Below, in pieces: positions 39,491 through 52,796 of a DNA stretch of 64,000 bases (its first letter is position 1; every line of letters begins with the position of its first letter). The translations under genes were made by a program, and so were the position numbers. Below the pieces are notes generated by a model. That model saw nothing but the letters and a program-made list of their open reading frames with translations, was not told the origin of the DNA and searched no databases. The DNA comes from Hyphomicrobiales bacterium (GTDB lineage Bacteria; Pseudomonadota; Alphaproteobacteria; Rhizobiales; NORP267): NCBI GenBank assembly GCA_021775855.1, contig JAJFGZ010000047.1, positions 1 through 64,000 of the forward strand. The letters run 5' to 3'.

Positions 39491-40641
39491 TTCTCAATGA
39501 TCCTGCTTTGCGCCGGCCAGCGCGGGCTCGGGCCCACCTGATCAGCGTACCCCAACCGTGCCAGCATTTGCACCCTGTTCGGGAACTCAACACCAAGCAA
39601 TTTATGCAGGTCTGAATAGTGAGCGTCCATTTCCGGGTATTCCTGCAACGCCTGGCTGAGCGGCTGCATGGCCAGCCCCTGTCCGGCGACCTTCAGTCCG
39701 GCCCGCACATAGAGCCGACCCGCCTCCAACTGATTGAGCCGGCTATCGTCCGGCGTTGTGATCCAGAAATACCCCATGGCAGATTCGATGCTCTTTCGGA
39801 TATCGGCAATCGCGGATTTATTGGCCGGATCATTTGTGTCCGCAAGTTGATCCCGGGTGAATAGGCCAGCCGCATAGAGTGCCTCGATCATGGGCCCGCG
39901 CAAGCTGAGTCCGTCCGGATTGGCGTTGATCTCCGATTTTCCAACCCGCATCAGATCGACGCTCTCCATGAACGTCCGCGGCGTATCAATTTCGACTTGA
40001 AAGGCCGACGAGGTGAGCGCCCGAAGATCATTCCCGATTGCCGCATTATTTGTTACGGAAAGCCGGGCGTCGCCGTCACCAACCGATTCCAGAGCCGCAA
40101 TCTCCTGGCCGCCAATGGCCCGATCAATGTCGTACATCTCCCGATTGGTGCGCCGCTCGAAAATATACTTGAACAAGGGATCGCCGGAATTTTCGCCGCC
40201 CTCGACAAATCTAAGGTGGGCGATAGGTTTGCGGTCCAGCCGTTCCCCCGGAATGCCTTCGGGAAAGACTGAAATTTCAACACCATAGCCGTCCTCAGCT
40301 GCCGCCATCCGCAACAATTCTAGAAAACACCCAAGCCCGATGGTGATTTGCCGGTCAAACGGATCGGTATCCGGCAACCGGCGGTCTAGCTGGCAATAGA
40401 GCGTGGCTTCTCCGGGCGTATTGAGATCCACCAGCCATGGCTGACGGTTATGTGGATTGGGCGCCAGAATAGCATGCGCCAGCGCCCGCACGCGGACATC
40501 GCCGGTCACCTGGGCCGCGTCGCTCCAGGGCGCCAGTGCTGCGGTGGGTTCGCGCGTCATAACAAATCCGCCGGCACCAGCAGCCACGATAACTGCACCG
40601 GTGCCTAGCACCTTCAATACATTCCTTCGAGAAACAGACAT
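39487..40641 (-). CDS. TAT-signal nitroreductase family protein (Acg-like)
   Basis: MSVSRRNVLKVLGTGAVIVAAGAGGF (twin-Arg); ALAHAILAPNPHNRQPWLVDL nitroreductase N-terminal motif; overlaps the MarR start. Confidence 0.82.
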   Translation of the reverse strand: MSVSRRNVLKVLGTGAVIVAAGAGGFVMTREPTAALAPWSDAAQVTGDVRVRALAHAILAPNPHNRQPWLVDLNTPGEATLYCQLDRRLPDTDPFDRQITIGLGCFLELLRMAAAEDGYGVEISVFPEGIPGERLDRKPIAHLRFVEGGENSGDPLFKYIFERRTNREMYDIDRAIGGQEIAALESVGDGDARLSVTNNAAIGNDLRALTSSAFQVEIDTPRTFMESVDLMRVGKSEINANPDGLSLRGPMIEALYAAGLFTRDQLADTNDPANKSAIADIRKSIESAMGYFWITTPDDSRLNQLEAGRLYVRAGLKVAGQGLAMQPLSQALQEYPEMDAHYSDLHKLLGVEFPNRVQMLARLGYADQVGPSPRWPAQSRIIEN

Positions 40642-40666
40642 GAGACAATTCCTTGTTTGGGTAATT

Positions 40667-40703
40667 AGTTTGATTTAATACTATTATAGTTTGAAATCAA
40701 ACT
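40667..40703. promoter_or_regulatory. Candidate MarR operator upstream of nitroreductase-marR operon
   Basis: AGTTTGA-AA-TCAAACT palindrome (40688-40703) plus half-site AGTTTGAT (40667-40674). Confidence 0.6.
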
Positions 40704-40807
40704 TGTCAAGCTTATCAGACGATAAAGGCAATCCCATCGACAGTTGCCGGACAAGCGATGCTATAAGGTTGGTTCGTTCCAGATTCTCTTGAGCCAGAGC
40801 TTGAATT

Positions 40808-43180
40808 GTGACCAGCGCCAACCCGGAAAAAATACCCTTTCCTGAATCAGAATCAGGCAGTATTTCCGAGCGTGCCCAATCCGCCCGATCAGCGTCCTAT
40901 TTGGAAGCGCTCAATCCGGAACAGCATGAGGCCGCCACTACTCTCGATGGCCCATTGCTTGTTCTGGCGGGCGCCGGCACCGGCAAGACCCGGGTGCTCA
41001 CCACCCGGATCGCTCATATCCTGACGACCCGGCGGGCCTATCCAAGCCAGATCCTCGCGGTGACCTTTACCAACAAGGCCGCGCGGGAAATGAAAACGAG
41101 GGTCGGCAAGTTGATCGGGGGCGTTGCCGAGGGCATGCCCTGGCTCGGCACGTTTCATTCGATCGGCGCCAAGATCCTGCGCCGCCACGCCGAACTGGTT
41201 GGCCTGAAAAGCGATTTCACGATCCTGGATACCGACGACCAGATCCGCCTTTTGAAGCAGGTCCTGGCGGCGGAAAACATCGACGACAAGCGATGGCCCG
41301 CACGCCAACTCGCCTGGCTGATCGACAATTGGAAGAACCGTGGTCAGACCCCGAAGAATGTCACCAGCGGCGACGGCTTCACCTTCGCCAATGGCCACGG
41401 GTTCGAACTGTACAAACTTTACCAATCCCGTCTGAAGGCGCTGAACGCGGTGGATTTCGGCGACCTGCTGCTCGAGATGATCCGGCTGTTTCAGGAAAAT
41501 CCGGATATCCTTGCCGATTATCAGGGGCGGTTCAAATACACCCTGGTCGACGAATACCAGGATACCAACGTGGCCCAGTATCTGTGGCTGCGGTTATTGG
41601 CCCAGCCCAAATCTGATACCGATGGCGCTGCGCAACCGAAAAACATCTGCTGCGTCGGCGACGACGATCAGTCGATCTACGGGTGGCGCGGGGCGGAGGT
41701 TGAAAATATCCTGCGCTTCGATCAGGATTTTCCCGGCGCCAAAGTGATCCGGCTGGAGCAAAATTACCGATCAACCTCCCATATCCTTCAGGCCGCCTCG
41801 CACCTGATCACCCACAATGAGGGCCGGCTCGGCAAGACCCTGCATTCGGTCGGCGACGATGGCGAGCGGGTCGCGGTTCGCCATGTCTGGGACGGCGAAG
41901 AGGAGGCCCGCTCGGTTGGCGAAGATATCGAGCAGCTGCAACGCCAACAGCACAATCTCGACGAGATCGCCATTCTGGTACGCGCCTCTTTCCAGATGCG
42001 CGAGTTCGAAGACCGGTTCGCAAAGCTCGGCCTGCCATACCGGGTCATCGGCGGCCCGCGGTTTTACGAGCGCAAGGAAATCCGCGACGCCCTCGCCTAC
42101 CTGAAGGTTATCGCAAGTCCGGCAAACGATCTGGCGTTCGAGCGCATCTTCAACGTGCCCCGCCGGGGGCTCGGCGACGCGACCCTCAAAACCGTCCATT
42201 CGCTGGCCCGTGCCAATACCATGCCCCTGTTTGAGGCGGCGCGCACCCTCGTTGATACCGAAGAGCTGAATACCCGCGCCCGCAACGCCCTTGGCAACCT
42301 GATGGCCAGCTTCACCCGCTGGCAATCCCTGATGGATACGGCCACCCATACCGAACTTGCGGAAATCGTGCTGGACGAATCCGGGTACACGGAAATGTGG
42401 AAAAAGGACCGTGCGGCGGATGCCCCAGGTCGTCTCGAGAACCTGAAGGAACTGGTCCGTTCGATGGCGGATTTTGAAAACCTGACCGGCTTTCTCGAAC
42501 ATATCTCGCTGGTGATGGACGCCCAGGAAAACGGCGACGAGGCGGAGAAAGTCAACCTGATGACCCTGCACGCTTCCAAGGGTCTGGAATTCGATACAGT
42601 GTTCCTGCCAGGATGGGAGGAAGGCGTATTCCCGCACCAGCGCACGCTCGATGATTCGGGCCGCGCCGGTTTGGAGGAGGAGCGCCGTCTGGCCTATGTA
42701 GGTTTGACCCGGGCGCGGTTGCTGGCCAAAATCAGTTTCGCCCATAACCGGCGCATCCACGCGCTTTGGCAATCATCCGTCCCCTCCCGGTTCCTTGACG
42801 AATTACCGGCCGCCCATGTGGAGATCGAGGAAAGCCAGGGCACTTACGGCGGGGGCGCGGGCGGCGGGTTTGCGACCAGCCGCTTTGACCAGAACGCATC
42901 CGCTTTCTCCGGCAATCACGATACGCCAGGATGGCAGCGTGCCCAGCGGCATTCCCAGCAGACCCGCAACGCGGTTCGCCCGCGTGGACCCCGGCAGATC
43001 GAAGGAAAAATAGTCGCGCGGGACACCGGGACCGACGGCAGCGCTTTCCTCGGCAAGCGGGTGTTCCACCAGAAATTTGGCTACGGCAAGGTCACGTCAG
43101 CGGATGGCGACAAGCTAACGGTGGAGTTCGAGAAAGCCGGAACCAAGCGCGTTCTGGCCTCCTTCGTGGAACAGCACTGA
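40808..43180 (+). CDS. uvrD: ATP-dependent DNA helicase UvrD/PcrA
   Basis: LNPEQHEAATTLDGPLLVLAGAGTGKTRVLTTRIAHIL, VDEYQDTN, GDDDQSIYGWRGA, LMTLHASKGLEFDTVFLPGWEEGVFPHQRTL; GTG start. Confidence 0.96.
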   Translation: MTSANPEKIPFPESESGSISERAQSARSASYLEALNPEQHEAATTLDGPLLVLAGAGTGKTRVLTTRIAHILTTRRAYPSQILAVTFTNKAAREMKTRVGKLIGGVAEGMPWLGTFHSIGAKILRRHAELVGLKSDFTILDTDDQIRLLKQVLAAENIDDKRWPARQLAWLIDNWKNRGQTPKNVTSGDGFTFANGHGFELYKLYQSRLKALNAVDFGDLLLEMIRLFQENPDILADYQGRFKYTLVDEYQDTNVAQYLWLRLLAQPKSDTDGAAQPKNICCVGDDDQSIYGWRGAEVENILRFDQDFPGAKVIRLEQNYRSTSHILQAASHLITHNEGRLGKTLHSVGDDGERVAVRHVWDGEEEARSVGEDIEQLQRQQHNLDEIAILVRASFQMREFEDRFAKLGLPYRVIGGPRFYERKEIRDALAYLKVIASPANDLAFERIFNVPRRGLGDATLKTVHSLARANTMPLFEAARTLVDTEELNTRARNALGNLMASFTRWQSLMDTATHTELAEIVLDESGYTEMWKKDRAADAPGRLENLKELVRSMADFENLTGFLEHISLVMDAQENGDEAEKVNLMTLHASKGLEFDTVFLPGWEEGVFPHQRTLDDSGRAGLEEERRLAYVGLTRARLLAKISFAHNRRIHALWQSSVPSRFLDELPAAHVEIEESQGTYGGGAGGGFATSRFDQNASAFSGNHDTPGWQRAQRHSQQTRNAVRPRGPRQIEGKIVARDTGTDGSAFLGKRVFHQKFGYGKVTSADGDKLTVEFEKAGTKRVLASFVEQH

Positions 43181-43191
43181 ATTGCCAACCG

Positions 43192-44121
43192 ATGAGCGAT
43201 AGCGGCCACTGGATCGTTCGGGTCCCGAACCTTACGCCGGAAACGGCGCTCAAGATATCCGAAGAATTAGAACTGCAGCTGGATAGCGGCACCGCCGCGC
43301 ACCACGCGATCGCAAGTTTCTGTGCCGGAGGCGATGATGATTGGGCAGTGGAGGTTTCTTACTTTTCAAAACCCGAGGAAACCCTGATCACGGATTTACT
43401 GGCTGCACACCGCAACAGGGAAGGCAAGGTGCCGACAGGCATGGTCCGCCCGCTGGAAAAACGCGACTGGGTCGAAGAATCACTGAAAAACCTGCCGCCC
43501 GTCCGTGCGGGAAATTTCTTCGTTCATGGGCGGCACAATCGAGACGCGCGTCCTGCAGGTGCCGTCGCCATCGAAATCGAGGCCAATCAGGCTTTTGGCA
43601 GCGGCCACCACGAAACAACGGCTGGATGCCTGGAAGCACTCGACCAGGAAATGCGGCGCGCCCAATTTCAAAACAGCCTGGATATAGGATGCGGATCAGC
43701 TGTGTTGGCAATCGCCATCGCCAAATCTGGTCAGGGACATGTCCTAGCAACGGATATCGACCCTGTTGCCCTCGAAATCGGCGAACAGAATACACATCTG
43801 AATAACGTAGCGAACCGGGTTACATGCATCGTTGCAGACGGTTTGAATCACCCGGATATCCGCAAAAGGCAGCCGTTCGATCTGGTGATCGCCAATATTC
43901 TAAGTGGACCCCTTATCGCACTGGCAAATCCCATGCGAAGAATCATGGCGCCGGCGGGGACCCTCATCCTGTCTGGAATCCTTGCAGACCAGGCACCGCG
44001 TGTTGAAACCGCGTATCGGGCAACCGGGTTTGTTTTTCAGCGCCGCCTACTGAAACGAGAATGGGCGACCCTGGTTTTTGAATTCCGGGGCCGCCCACAA
44101 AGGTTGGGAATGAAGAGCTAG
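43192..44121 (+). CDS. prmA: Ribosomal protein L11 methyltransferase
   Basis: QAFGSGHHETTAGCLEALD, LDIGCGSAVLAIAIAK, DLVIANILSGPLIALANPM; likely start MSDSGHWIVRV at 43192. Confidence 0.9.
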   Translation: MSDSGHWIVRVPNLTPETALKISEELELQLDSGTAAHHAIASFCAGGDDDWAVEVSYFSKPEETLITDLLAAHRNREGKVPTGMVRPLEKRDWVEESLKNLPPVRAGNFFVHGRHNRDARPAGAVAIEIEANQAFGSGHHETTAGCLEALDQEMRRAQFQNSLDIGCGSAVLAIAIAKSGQGHVLATDIDPVALEIGEQNTHLNNVANRVTCIVADGLNHPDIRKRQPFDLVIANILSGPLIALANPMRRIMAPAGTLILSGILADQAPRVETAYRATGFVFQRRLLKREWATLVFEFRGRPQRLGMKS

Positions 44122-44143
44122 ATAGAAGCGTTTCAGGGAGCCG

Positions 44144-44308
44144 CTACGAGATTAACCCGCCAGTGGCAGGGCCGCCCAAGCCTGCAATCGACAAAATCCG
44201 ATTGATATCGAATTTTTGATTGAGACTGACGTAAGCCCTGACGGAATTGAATTCGATAAGCGAACCCAGACCGCGCCCATCACGCCCTTCAAAGACGTGG
44301 TAAGACAT
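44144..44308 (-). CDS. Unlisted 54-aa small ORF MSYHVFEGRDGRGLGSLIEFNSVRAYVSLNQKFDINRILSIAGLGGPATGGLIS
   Basis: Below the ORF-track length cut. Supported mainly by an upstream module matching that of the adjacent DUF1127 gene with identical spacing to the ATG. Confidence 0.55.
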   Translation of the reverse strand: MSYHVFEGRDGRGLGSLIEFNSVRAYVSLNQKFDINRILSIAGLGGPATGGLIS

Positions 44309-44421
44309 ATTTTTTGCTTTCTTATTTTCCTTACGCGCTCATGTTGGCGCGTTGACTTGAGCTTAAAATGGGGCATCGGCAAAATAAAAAAACCCCGGAT
44401 TTCGCATGCCAGCCCTGCATT

Positions 44422-44437
44422 TTTCGCATATGCGAAA
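44422..44437. promoter_or_regulatory. Perfect palindrome TTTCGCATATGCGAAA upstream of the 54-aa ORF
   Basis: 16-bp perfect palindrome; related TTTCGCATATGC (minus strand) at 44865-44876 upstream of the DUF1127 gene at the same distance from its ATG. Confidence 0.6.
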
Positions 44438-44465
44438 GGAATTGTTGCATTGCAAAAACAAATAA

Positions 44466-44506
44466 AAAAAGGCGGCCCTGTTCAAATGAACATCGACCGC
44501 CTTTTA
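44466..44506 (-). terminator. Intrinsic terminator downstream of the DUF1127 gene
   Basis: Minus strand AAAAGGCGG...CCGCCTTTTTTTATTTG. Confidence 0.75.
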
Positions 44507-44524
44507 AGTATGCGGGTCTAAACC

Positions 44525-44746
44525 TTAGAATGCGGCCAGATCACGTGGACGCTGCATGATATCGTCGCGTTTGATGCCGGCATTCTCGAGGGTGCGGTCG
44601 TCAAACTTGGAAAGGTGCAGGGCGACATAGCGACGACCCTGGGCCTCGCGCCCGCGAATGATAGCAGCAAAAATCTGGCTGAAAAATTCGCCAGCACGCG
44701 TCCAAAGACCAGTTTTTGTATAGTCATTCATTGTTGAAACAGACAT
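44525..44746 (-). CDS. DUF1127 domain small protein (73 aa)
   Basis: MSVSTMNDYTKTGLWTRAGEFFSQIFAAIIRGREAQGRRYVALHLSKFDDRTLENAGIKRDDIMQRPRDLAAF; the LSKFDDRTLENAGIKRDDI portion is DUF1127-like. Confidence 0.82.
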   Translation of the reverse strand: MSVSTMNDYTKTGLWTRAGEFFSQIFAAIIRGREAQGRRYVALHLSKFDDRTLENAGIKRDDIMQRPRDLAAF

Positions 44747-44920
44747 ATAATTGTCCTTTCTTTTCTCATTGCGCGCCCTTGCGAACGCGTTGACTTGGGC
44801 TAAAGATAGGCGTTTTAGGGCTGGTGAAAAGCCGAATATCTGCATATCGGCTATGCGTTTGCTGCATATGCGAAATAATATGCCGCACTGCAACGAAGCC
44901 GCGCCACCGAAAGGGATTCG

Positions 44921-46738
44921 ATGTTCCAGGGATTTGATGTGTCGGGCGGCCCTGCCCAAGTTAAAACACGCGTTGCGGCGCTGCGTGGATTACTCGCAAA
45001 ACGCCGCCTGACCGGTTTTGTCGTACCCCACGCCGACGAGCACCAAAGCGAGTATTTACCCGCAAATGCGGAACGTCTGGCATGGATATCAGGGTTTACG
45101 GGATCCGCCGGGAGCGCGATCATCCTCCGACAAAAAGCAGCTATTTTTGTTGATGGCCGCTACACGCTACAGGTCCTCGACCAGACCGACTCTTCAGTCT
45201 TCACCCCGCAATCCCTGATCGACACCCCACCGACGCGATGGCTTGAAGACCAGCTAAAATCCAGCAACCGGATTGGATACGATCCCAGACTGCACACCGT
45301 CCAAGGCGTCGAAGCGCTGGAGCGGGCCTGCAGGAACGCCAAGGCCAAACTGGTCCCTGTTGAAGACAATCTGGTCGATCAGATATGGACAGACCGCGCA
45401 GCTGCGCCAACCGGCAAAATAGTCCGGCACCCGTTACGCTATGCCGGCGTCGGCGCGGAGGAAAAACTCGAAGCCCTGCGCGCAAAGCTTGCCGGCGCGA
45501 AATGCGATGCGCTGGTCCTGACCTTGCCGGATTCTATTTGTTGGCTGCTCAATATCCGGGGCAAAGATATCGCTCATAACCCGGTGGTGCTGTGTCACGC
45601 GATCATCCGCCGCCGGGGGAAACCGACACTCTATGTCGACCCGGCCAAGCTGACCCCGGCCGTTGGAAACTATCTGGAGAAATTTTGCCGGACGAAATCC
45701 CCCCGGACGTTTGCCAAAGCGCTTGGCGATCTTGGGGCGCGCGGCAATAGATGCTGGCTCGATCCCTCAACGGCCAGCGCGTGGGTCAAGGCTGCGCTCC
45801 TAGATCGCAACCCCAAAGCCGAAATTCGCGCGGCGTCGGATCCCGTCGTTGCGTTGAAGGCTATTAAGAACAAGGCTGAAATCAAAGGCACGCGAGCGGC
45901 CCACGAACGCGACGGCGTGGCCATGTGCCGCTTCCTCGCCTGGCTCGATAAGGAAGCATTGTTGGGTAAAATTGACGAGATTTCCGCGGCCATCAAGCTT
46001 GAAGCGTACCGCCGCGATACCGGAAAATTAAAGGACATATCTTTCGATACGATATCCGGCGCGGGTCCAAACGGTGCGATCGTCCATTACCGCGTTAGTG
46101 TTGATACCAACCGGAAACTTGAACCCAACTCGCTCTATCTGGTCGATTCAGGTGGGCAATATACCGACGGCACGACCGACATCACCCGCACCATCGCGAT
46201 CGGTAAACCGAACACAGAAATGCGCGACCGGTTCACCCGGGTCCTGAAAGGCCATATCGCGATTGCCCGGGCCAGAATCCCCAAAGGCACGACAGGCGCT
46301 CAAATCGACGTCCTTGCCCGAAACCCCTTGTGGGAAATCGGTCTCGATTACAACCACGGTACTGGCCACGGTGTCGGCGCATATCTGTCAGTCCACGAAG
46401 GCCCGCAAGGCATCTCCAAACACGCCAATACGCCATTGAAACCCGGCATGATCGTCTCCAACGAGCCCGGATATTACAAGGCGAACGCATACGGAATCAG
46501 GATCGAAAATCTTGTCCTGGTGGTTGAAGACCAGAAGCCCGGCGAGGTGAGCCCGATGCTGACCTTCGAGACCCTGACGCTCGCCCCGATTGATCGGCAC
46601 CTTGTCGACCTCGATATGCTGGATGGTGACGAAACCAAATGGCTAAATGCATACCATAAACGCGTTTTCGACGTTCTTGGCCCGTCGCTCAAGGGCGCCG
46701 AAAAGGCTTGGTTGAAAGGGGCAACTGCCCCGATTTAG
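44921..46738 (+). CDS. Aminopeptidase P family (M24B) protein
   Basis: LLAKRRLTGFVVPHADEHQSEYLPANAERLAWISGFTGSAG; DSGGQYTDGTTDITRT; GHGVGAYLSVHEGPQGIS; NEPGYYK. Confidence 0.95.
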   Translation: MFQGFDVSGGPAQVKTRVAALRGLLAKRRLTGFVVPHADEHQSEYLPANAERLAWISGFTGSAGSAIILRQKAAIFVDGRYTLQVLDQTDSSVFTPQSLIDTPPTRWLEDQLKSSNRIGYDPRLHTVQGVEALERACRNAKAKLVPVEDNLVDQIWTDRAAAPTGKIVRHPLRYAGVGAEEKLEALRAKLAGAKCDALVLTLPDSICWLLNIRGKDIAHNPVVLCHAIIRRRGKPTLYVDPAKLTPAVGNYLEKFCRTKSPRTFAKALGDLGARGNRCWLDPSTASAWVKAALLDRNPKAEIRAASDPVVALKAIKNKAEIKGTRAAHERDGVAMCRFLAWLDKEALLGKIDEISAAIKLEAYRRDTGKLKDISFDTISGAGPNGAIVHYRVSVDTNRKLEPNSLYLVDSGGQYTDGTTDITRTIAIGKPNTEMRDRFTRVLKGHIAIARARIPKGTTGAQIDVLARNPLWEIGLDYNHGTGHGVGAYLSVHEGPQGISKHANTPLKPGMIVSNEPGYYKANAYGIRIENLVLVVEDQKPGEVSPMLTFETLTLAPIDRHLVDLDMLDGDETKWLNAYHKRVFDVLGPSLKGAEKAWLKGATAPI

Positions 46739-46742
46739 GCGC

Positions 46743-50518
<3,776 letters not shown>

Positions 50519-50529
50519 GACGCCCTTTA

Positions 50530-51375
50530 TTACCCACCAGTGGCAACTTTCCAAGCTCTGCTGAGAAAAGATTCCTGAACTTCGCGCGGCTCAAGCCCGC
50601 CTGACTGCAAGAGGGAATAGGCATCCTGATACCATTCGCTGGAGGGATAATTGTGCCCGAGAATGGCAACCGCCGTTTGGGCTTCAGATGTAATTCCAAG
50701 TGCCATATACGATTCTGTCAGTCGCATCAGTGCTTCTTCGATATGTGTCGACGTCTGATAGTCGGTTACGACCACCTTAAATCGGTTGAGAGCCGCAACA
50801 TAATTGTCCCGCGCGAGGTAATAACGACCGACTTCCATTTCCTTGCCGGCCAACTGGTCCGTGGCGAGAAGCAGCTTGCGGCGCGAATCGCGGGCATATT
50901 GAGAATCCGGATAAAGCCGCGAGACTTCACGAAACGCTTCGAGCGCCTTCTCCGTTGCCTGCTGATCGCGCGTCACATCGGGAATCTGGTCGTAATAGGT
51001 TTGGGCAATCAGATACTGGGCGTAAGCCGCGTCCTCGCTGCCTGGATAGAGCGTTAAATACCGCTCCAAACCCTGAACAGCGCCATCATAGTCGGTCCCT
51101 CTATATCGGGCGAACGCGGACATCAATATCGCCTTGCGAGCCCAGGCAGAATATGGATTCTGGCGCTCAACTTCCTCGAATTTCTCGGCGGCCAGCCGGA
51201 ATTCCCCATCATTGAGGAAAGCCAGAGCTTCATTATAAGCCGGCCCGACAGGGAGCTCTTCTTCGACGAGGAATTCATCGTCCCCTCTGCCGCAGGCCGA
51301 CAACGACATTCCTGCACCGACAACAATTGCCAGTAGAGCCAAACGACCAAATTTTCTGAACATGGGAAACTTCAT
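50530..51375 (-). CDS. bamD: Outer membrane assembly lipoprotein BamD
   Basis: Lipobox MSLSAC; TPR segments YNEALAFLNDGEFRLAAEKFEEVERQNPYSAWARKAILMSAFARYRGTDYDGAVQGLERYLTLYPGSEDAAYAQYLIAQTYY. Confidence 0.94.
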   Translation of the reverse strand: MKFPMFRKFGRLALLAIVVGAGMSLSACGRGDDEFLVEEELPVGPAYNEALAFLNDGEFRLAAEKFEEVERQNPYSAWARKAILMSAFARYRGTDYDGAVQGLERYLTLYPGSEDAAYAQYLIAQTYYDQIPDVTRDQQATEKALEAFREVSRLYPDSQYARDSRRKLLLATDQLAGKEMEVGRYYLARDNYVAALNRFKVVVTDYQTSTHIEEALMRLTESYMALGITSEAQTAVAILGHNYPSSEWYQDAYSLLQSGGLEPREVQESFLSRAWKVATGG

Positions 51376-51580
51376 AACTGACTGCTGTTCAATTAACACC
51401 GCTGTAGCACCAATGGGCTGCTCTCACGATCAACCATACCTGTCGGCTTTTGAGTTGACCTCAAGACCCTGTACCAGACCCGTATTTGCAATACATCCTG
51501 GCGTCATTATAGGCATGTCTAAGTCTGAATGAGGTCTTTTTGTGTCTCGAACCTTAATACGCCCGGTCGAGATAAAAAGA

Positions 51581-52549
51581 TCAGGAAACGTCAGGGCCGA
51601 ACGCTGGAACCGCAACACCGGCGGCGATTGCCCCCGCAGCCTTTTCGCGCCGCGCCGGCATGTCCACATAGGTCCACGCATCTGGCGCGTCAAACAAGGC
51701 CTTCAGGACTTGGTGGTTAAGCCGATGGCCACCGCAAACCGAACGATAACGTCCGAGAATTGGGTAACCGGCAAGTGCCAGATCGCCCAGGGCATCAAGC
51801 GCCTTGTGCCGTACAAATTCGTCTGTGTAGCGCAGGCCTTCCTGATTGATGATCCCGCCATCGCTCAACACGACGGTATTTTCAAGCGATGCGCCAAGCC
51901 CGTAGCCGTTCGACCACAGCTTTTCGACATCTTCAATAAAACCAAATGTCCGCGCACGCGACAATTCGGACACGAAATATTCCGGCGTCACTTCGGCAAT
52001 CAGTTGCTGGCGACCGATAGCCTTGGACGGGAAATCAATCGTGATATCCAGTTCAAAGCCTTCGTGCGGTGACAATTCACCCATGCGGGTGCCATCTTCA
52101 ACACGGATAGGGCGCAATACCCGGATATAACGGCGAGGAGCATCCAGGTTACGGACACCGACCTGTTGGATCGCGTCGACAAACGGCTCCGCACTCCCGT
52201 CAAGAACGGGGACTTCGGGACCATCGATTTCAACGATTGCGTTATCGATGCCGAAACCGCGCAAGGCGGACATCAAATGCTCGATGGTCGAAACAGAAAT
52301 CCCAGTACCACTGCCGAGAACGGTGCACAATTCGGTTGAACAGACTTTCTTGAAACGGGCGGGGATATCGATCCCCATTGGCCCGCAATCGGTGCGTACA
52401 AACACGATCCCTGTATTACTGTCGCCGGGACCAATGCTGACGGAGACGGGGCTTCCGTTATGGACGCCAACGCCATCGAATTCTACGCGATCTGCAATGG
52501 TAACTTGCCTGGTGGGCACGTACCGTGCCGTGTGTGCGCTATTCGCCAT
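51581..52549 (-). CDS. lpxC: UDP-3-O-acyl-N-acetylglucosamine deacetylase
   Basis: VGVHNGSPVSVSIGPGDSNTGIVFVRTD, TIEHLMSALRGFGIDNAIVEIDGPEVPVLDGSA, RHKALDALGDLALAG. Confidence 0.97.
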   Translation of the reverse strand: MANSAHTARYVPTRQVTIADRVEFDGVGVHNGSPVSVSIGPGDSNTGIVFVRTDCGPMGIDIPARFKKVCSTELCTVLGSGTGISVSTIEHLMSALRGFGIDNAIVEIDGPEVPVLDGSAEPFVDAIQQVGVRNLDAPRRYIRVLRPIRVEDGTRMGELSPHEGFELDITIDFPSKAIGRQQLIAEVTPEYFVSELSRARTFGFIEDVEKLWSNGYGLGASLENTVVLSDGGIINQEGLRYTDEFVRHKALDALGDLALAGYPILGRYRSVCGGHRLNHQVLKALFDAPDAWTYVDMPARREKAAGAIAAGVAVPAFGPDVS

Positions 52550-52796
52550 TTAAACCACTAATTACCCCGTACTGCCGATACGGACGAACCCGTCCGCGTC
52601 CAACCCTGCAAGCCTGCCACCCACTGGCTTCCGACATGAGGGTGTCTCAATCAGACCGCATCATCCGATCAAAGACAGTAACCAGAATACTGGTGTCGTA
52701 CCAAAGCCACAAATCACGCTTTCTTTCACTCTGTTACCTTTTCCGCTGCGTATTCCGTGATGCAAGAAATACACAACGTATTGAAATTAAAGGCAA

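Noticed and set aside
41771-42772. 333-aa - strand ORF
   Set aside because: Antisense to uvrD/pcrA helicase; no recognisable motifs.
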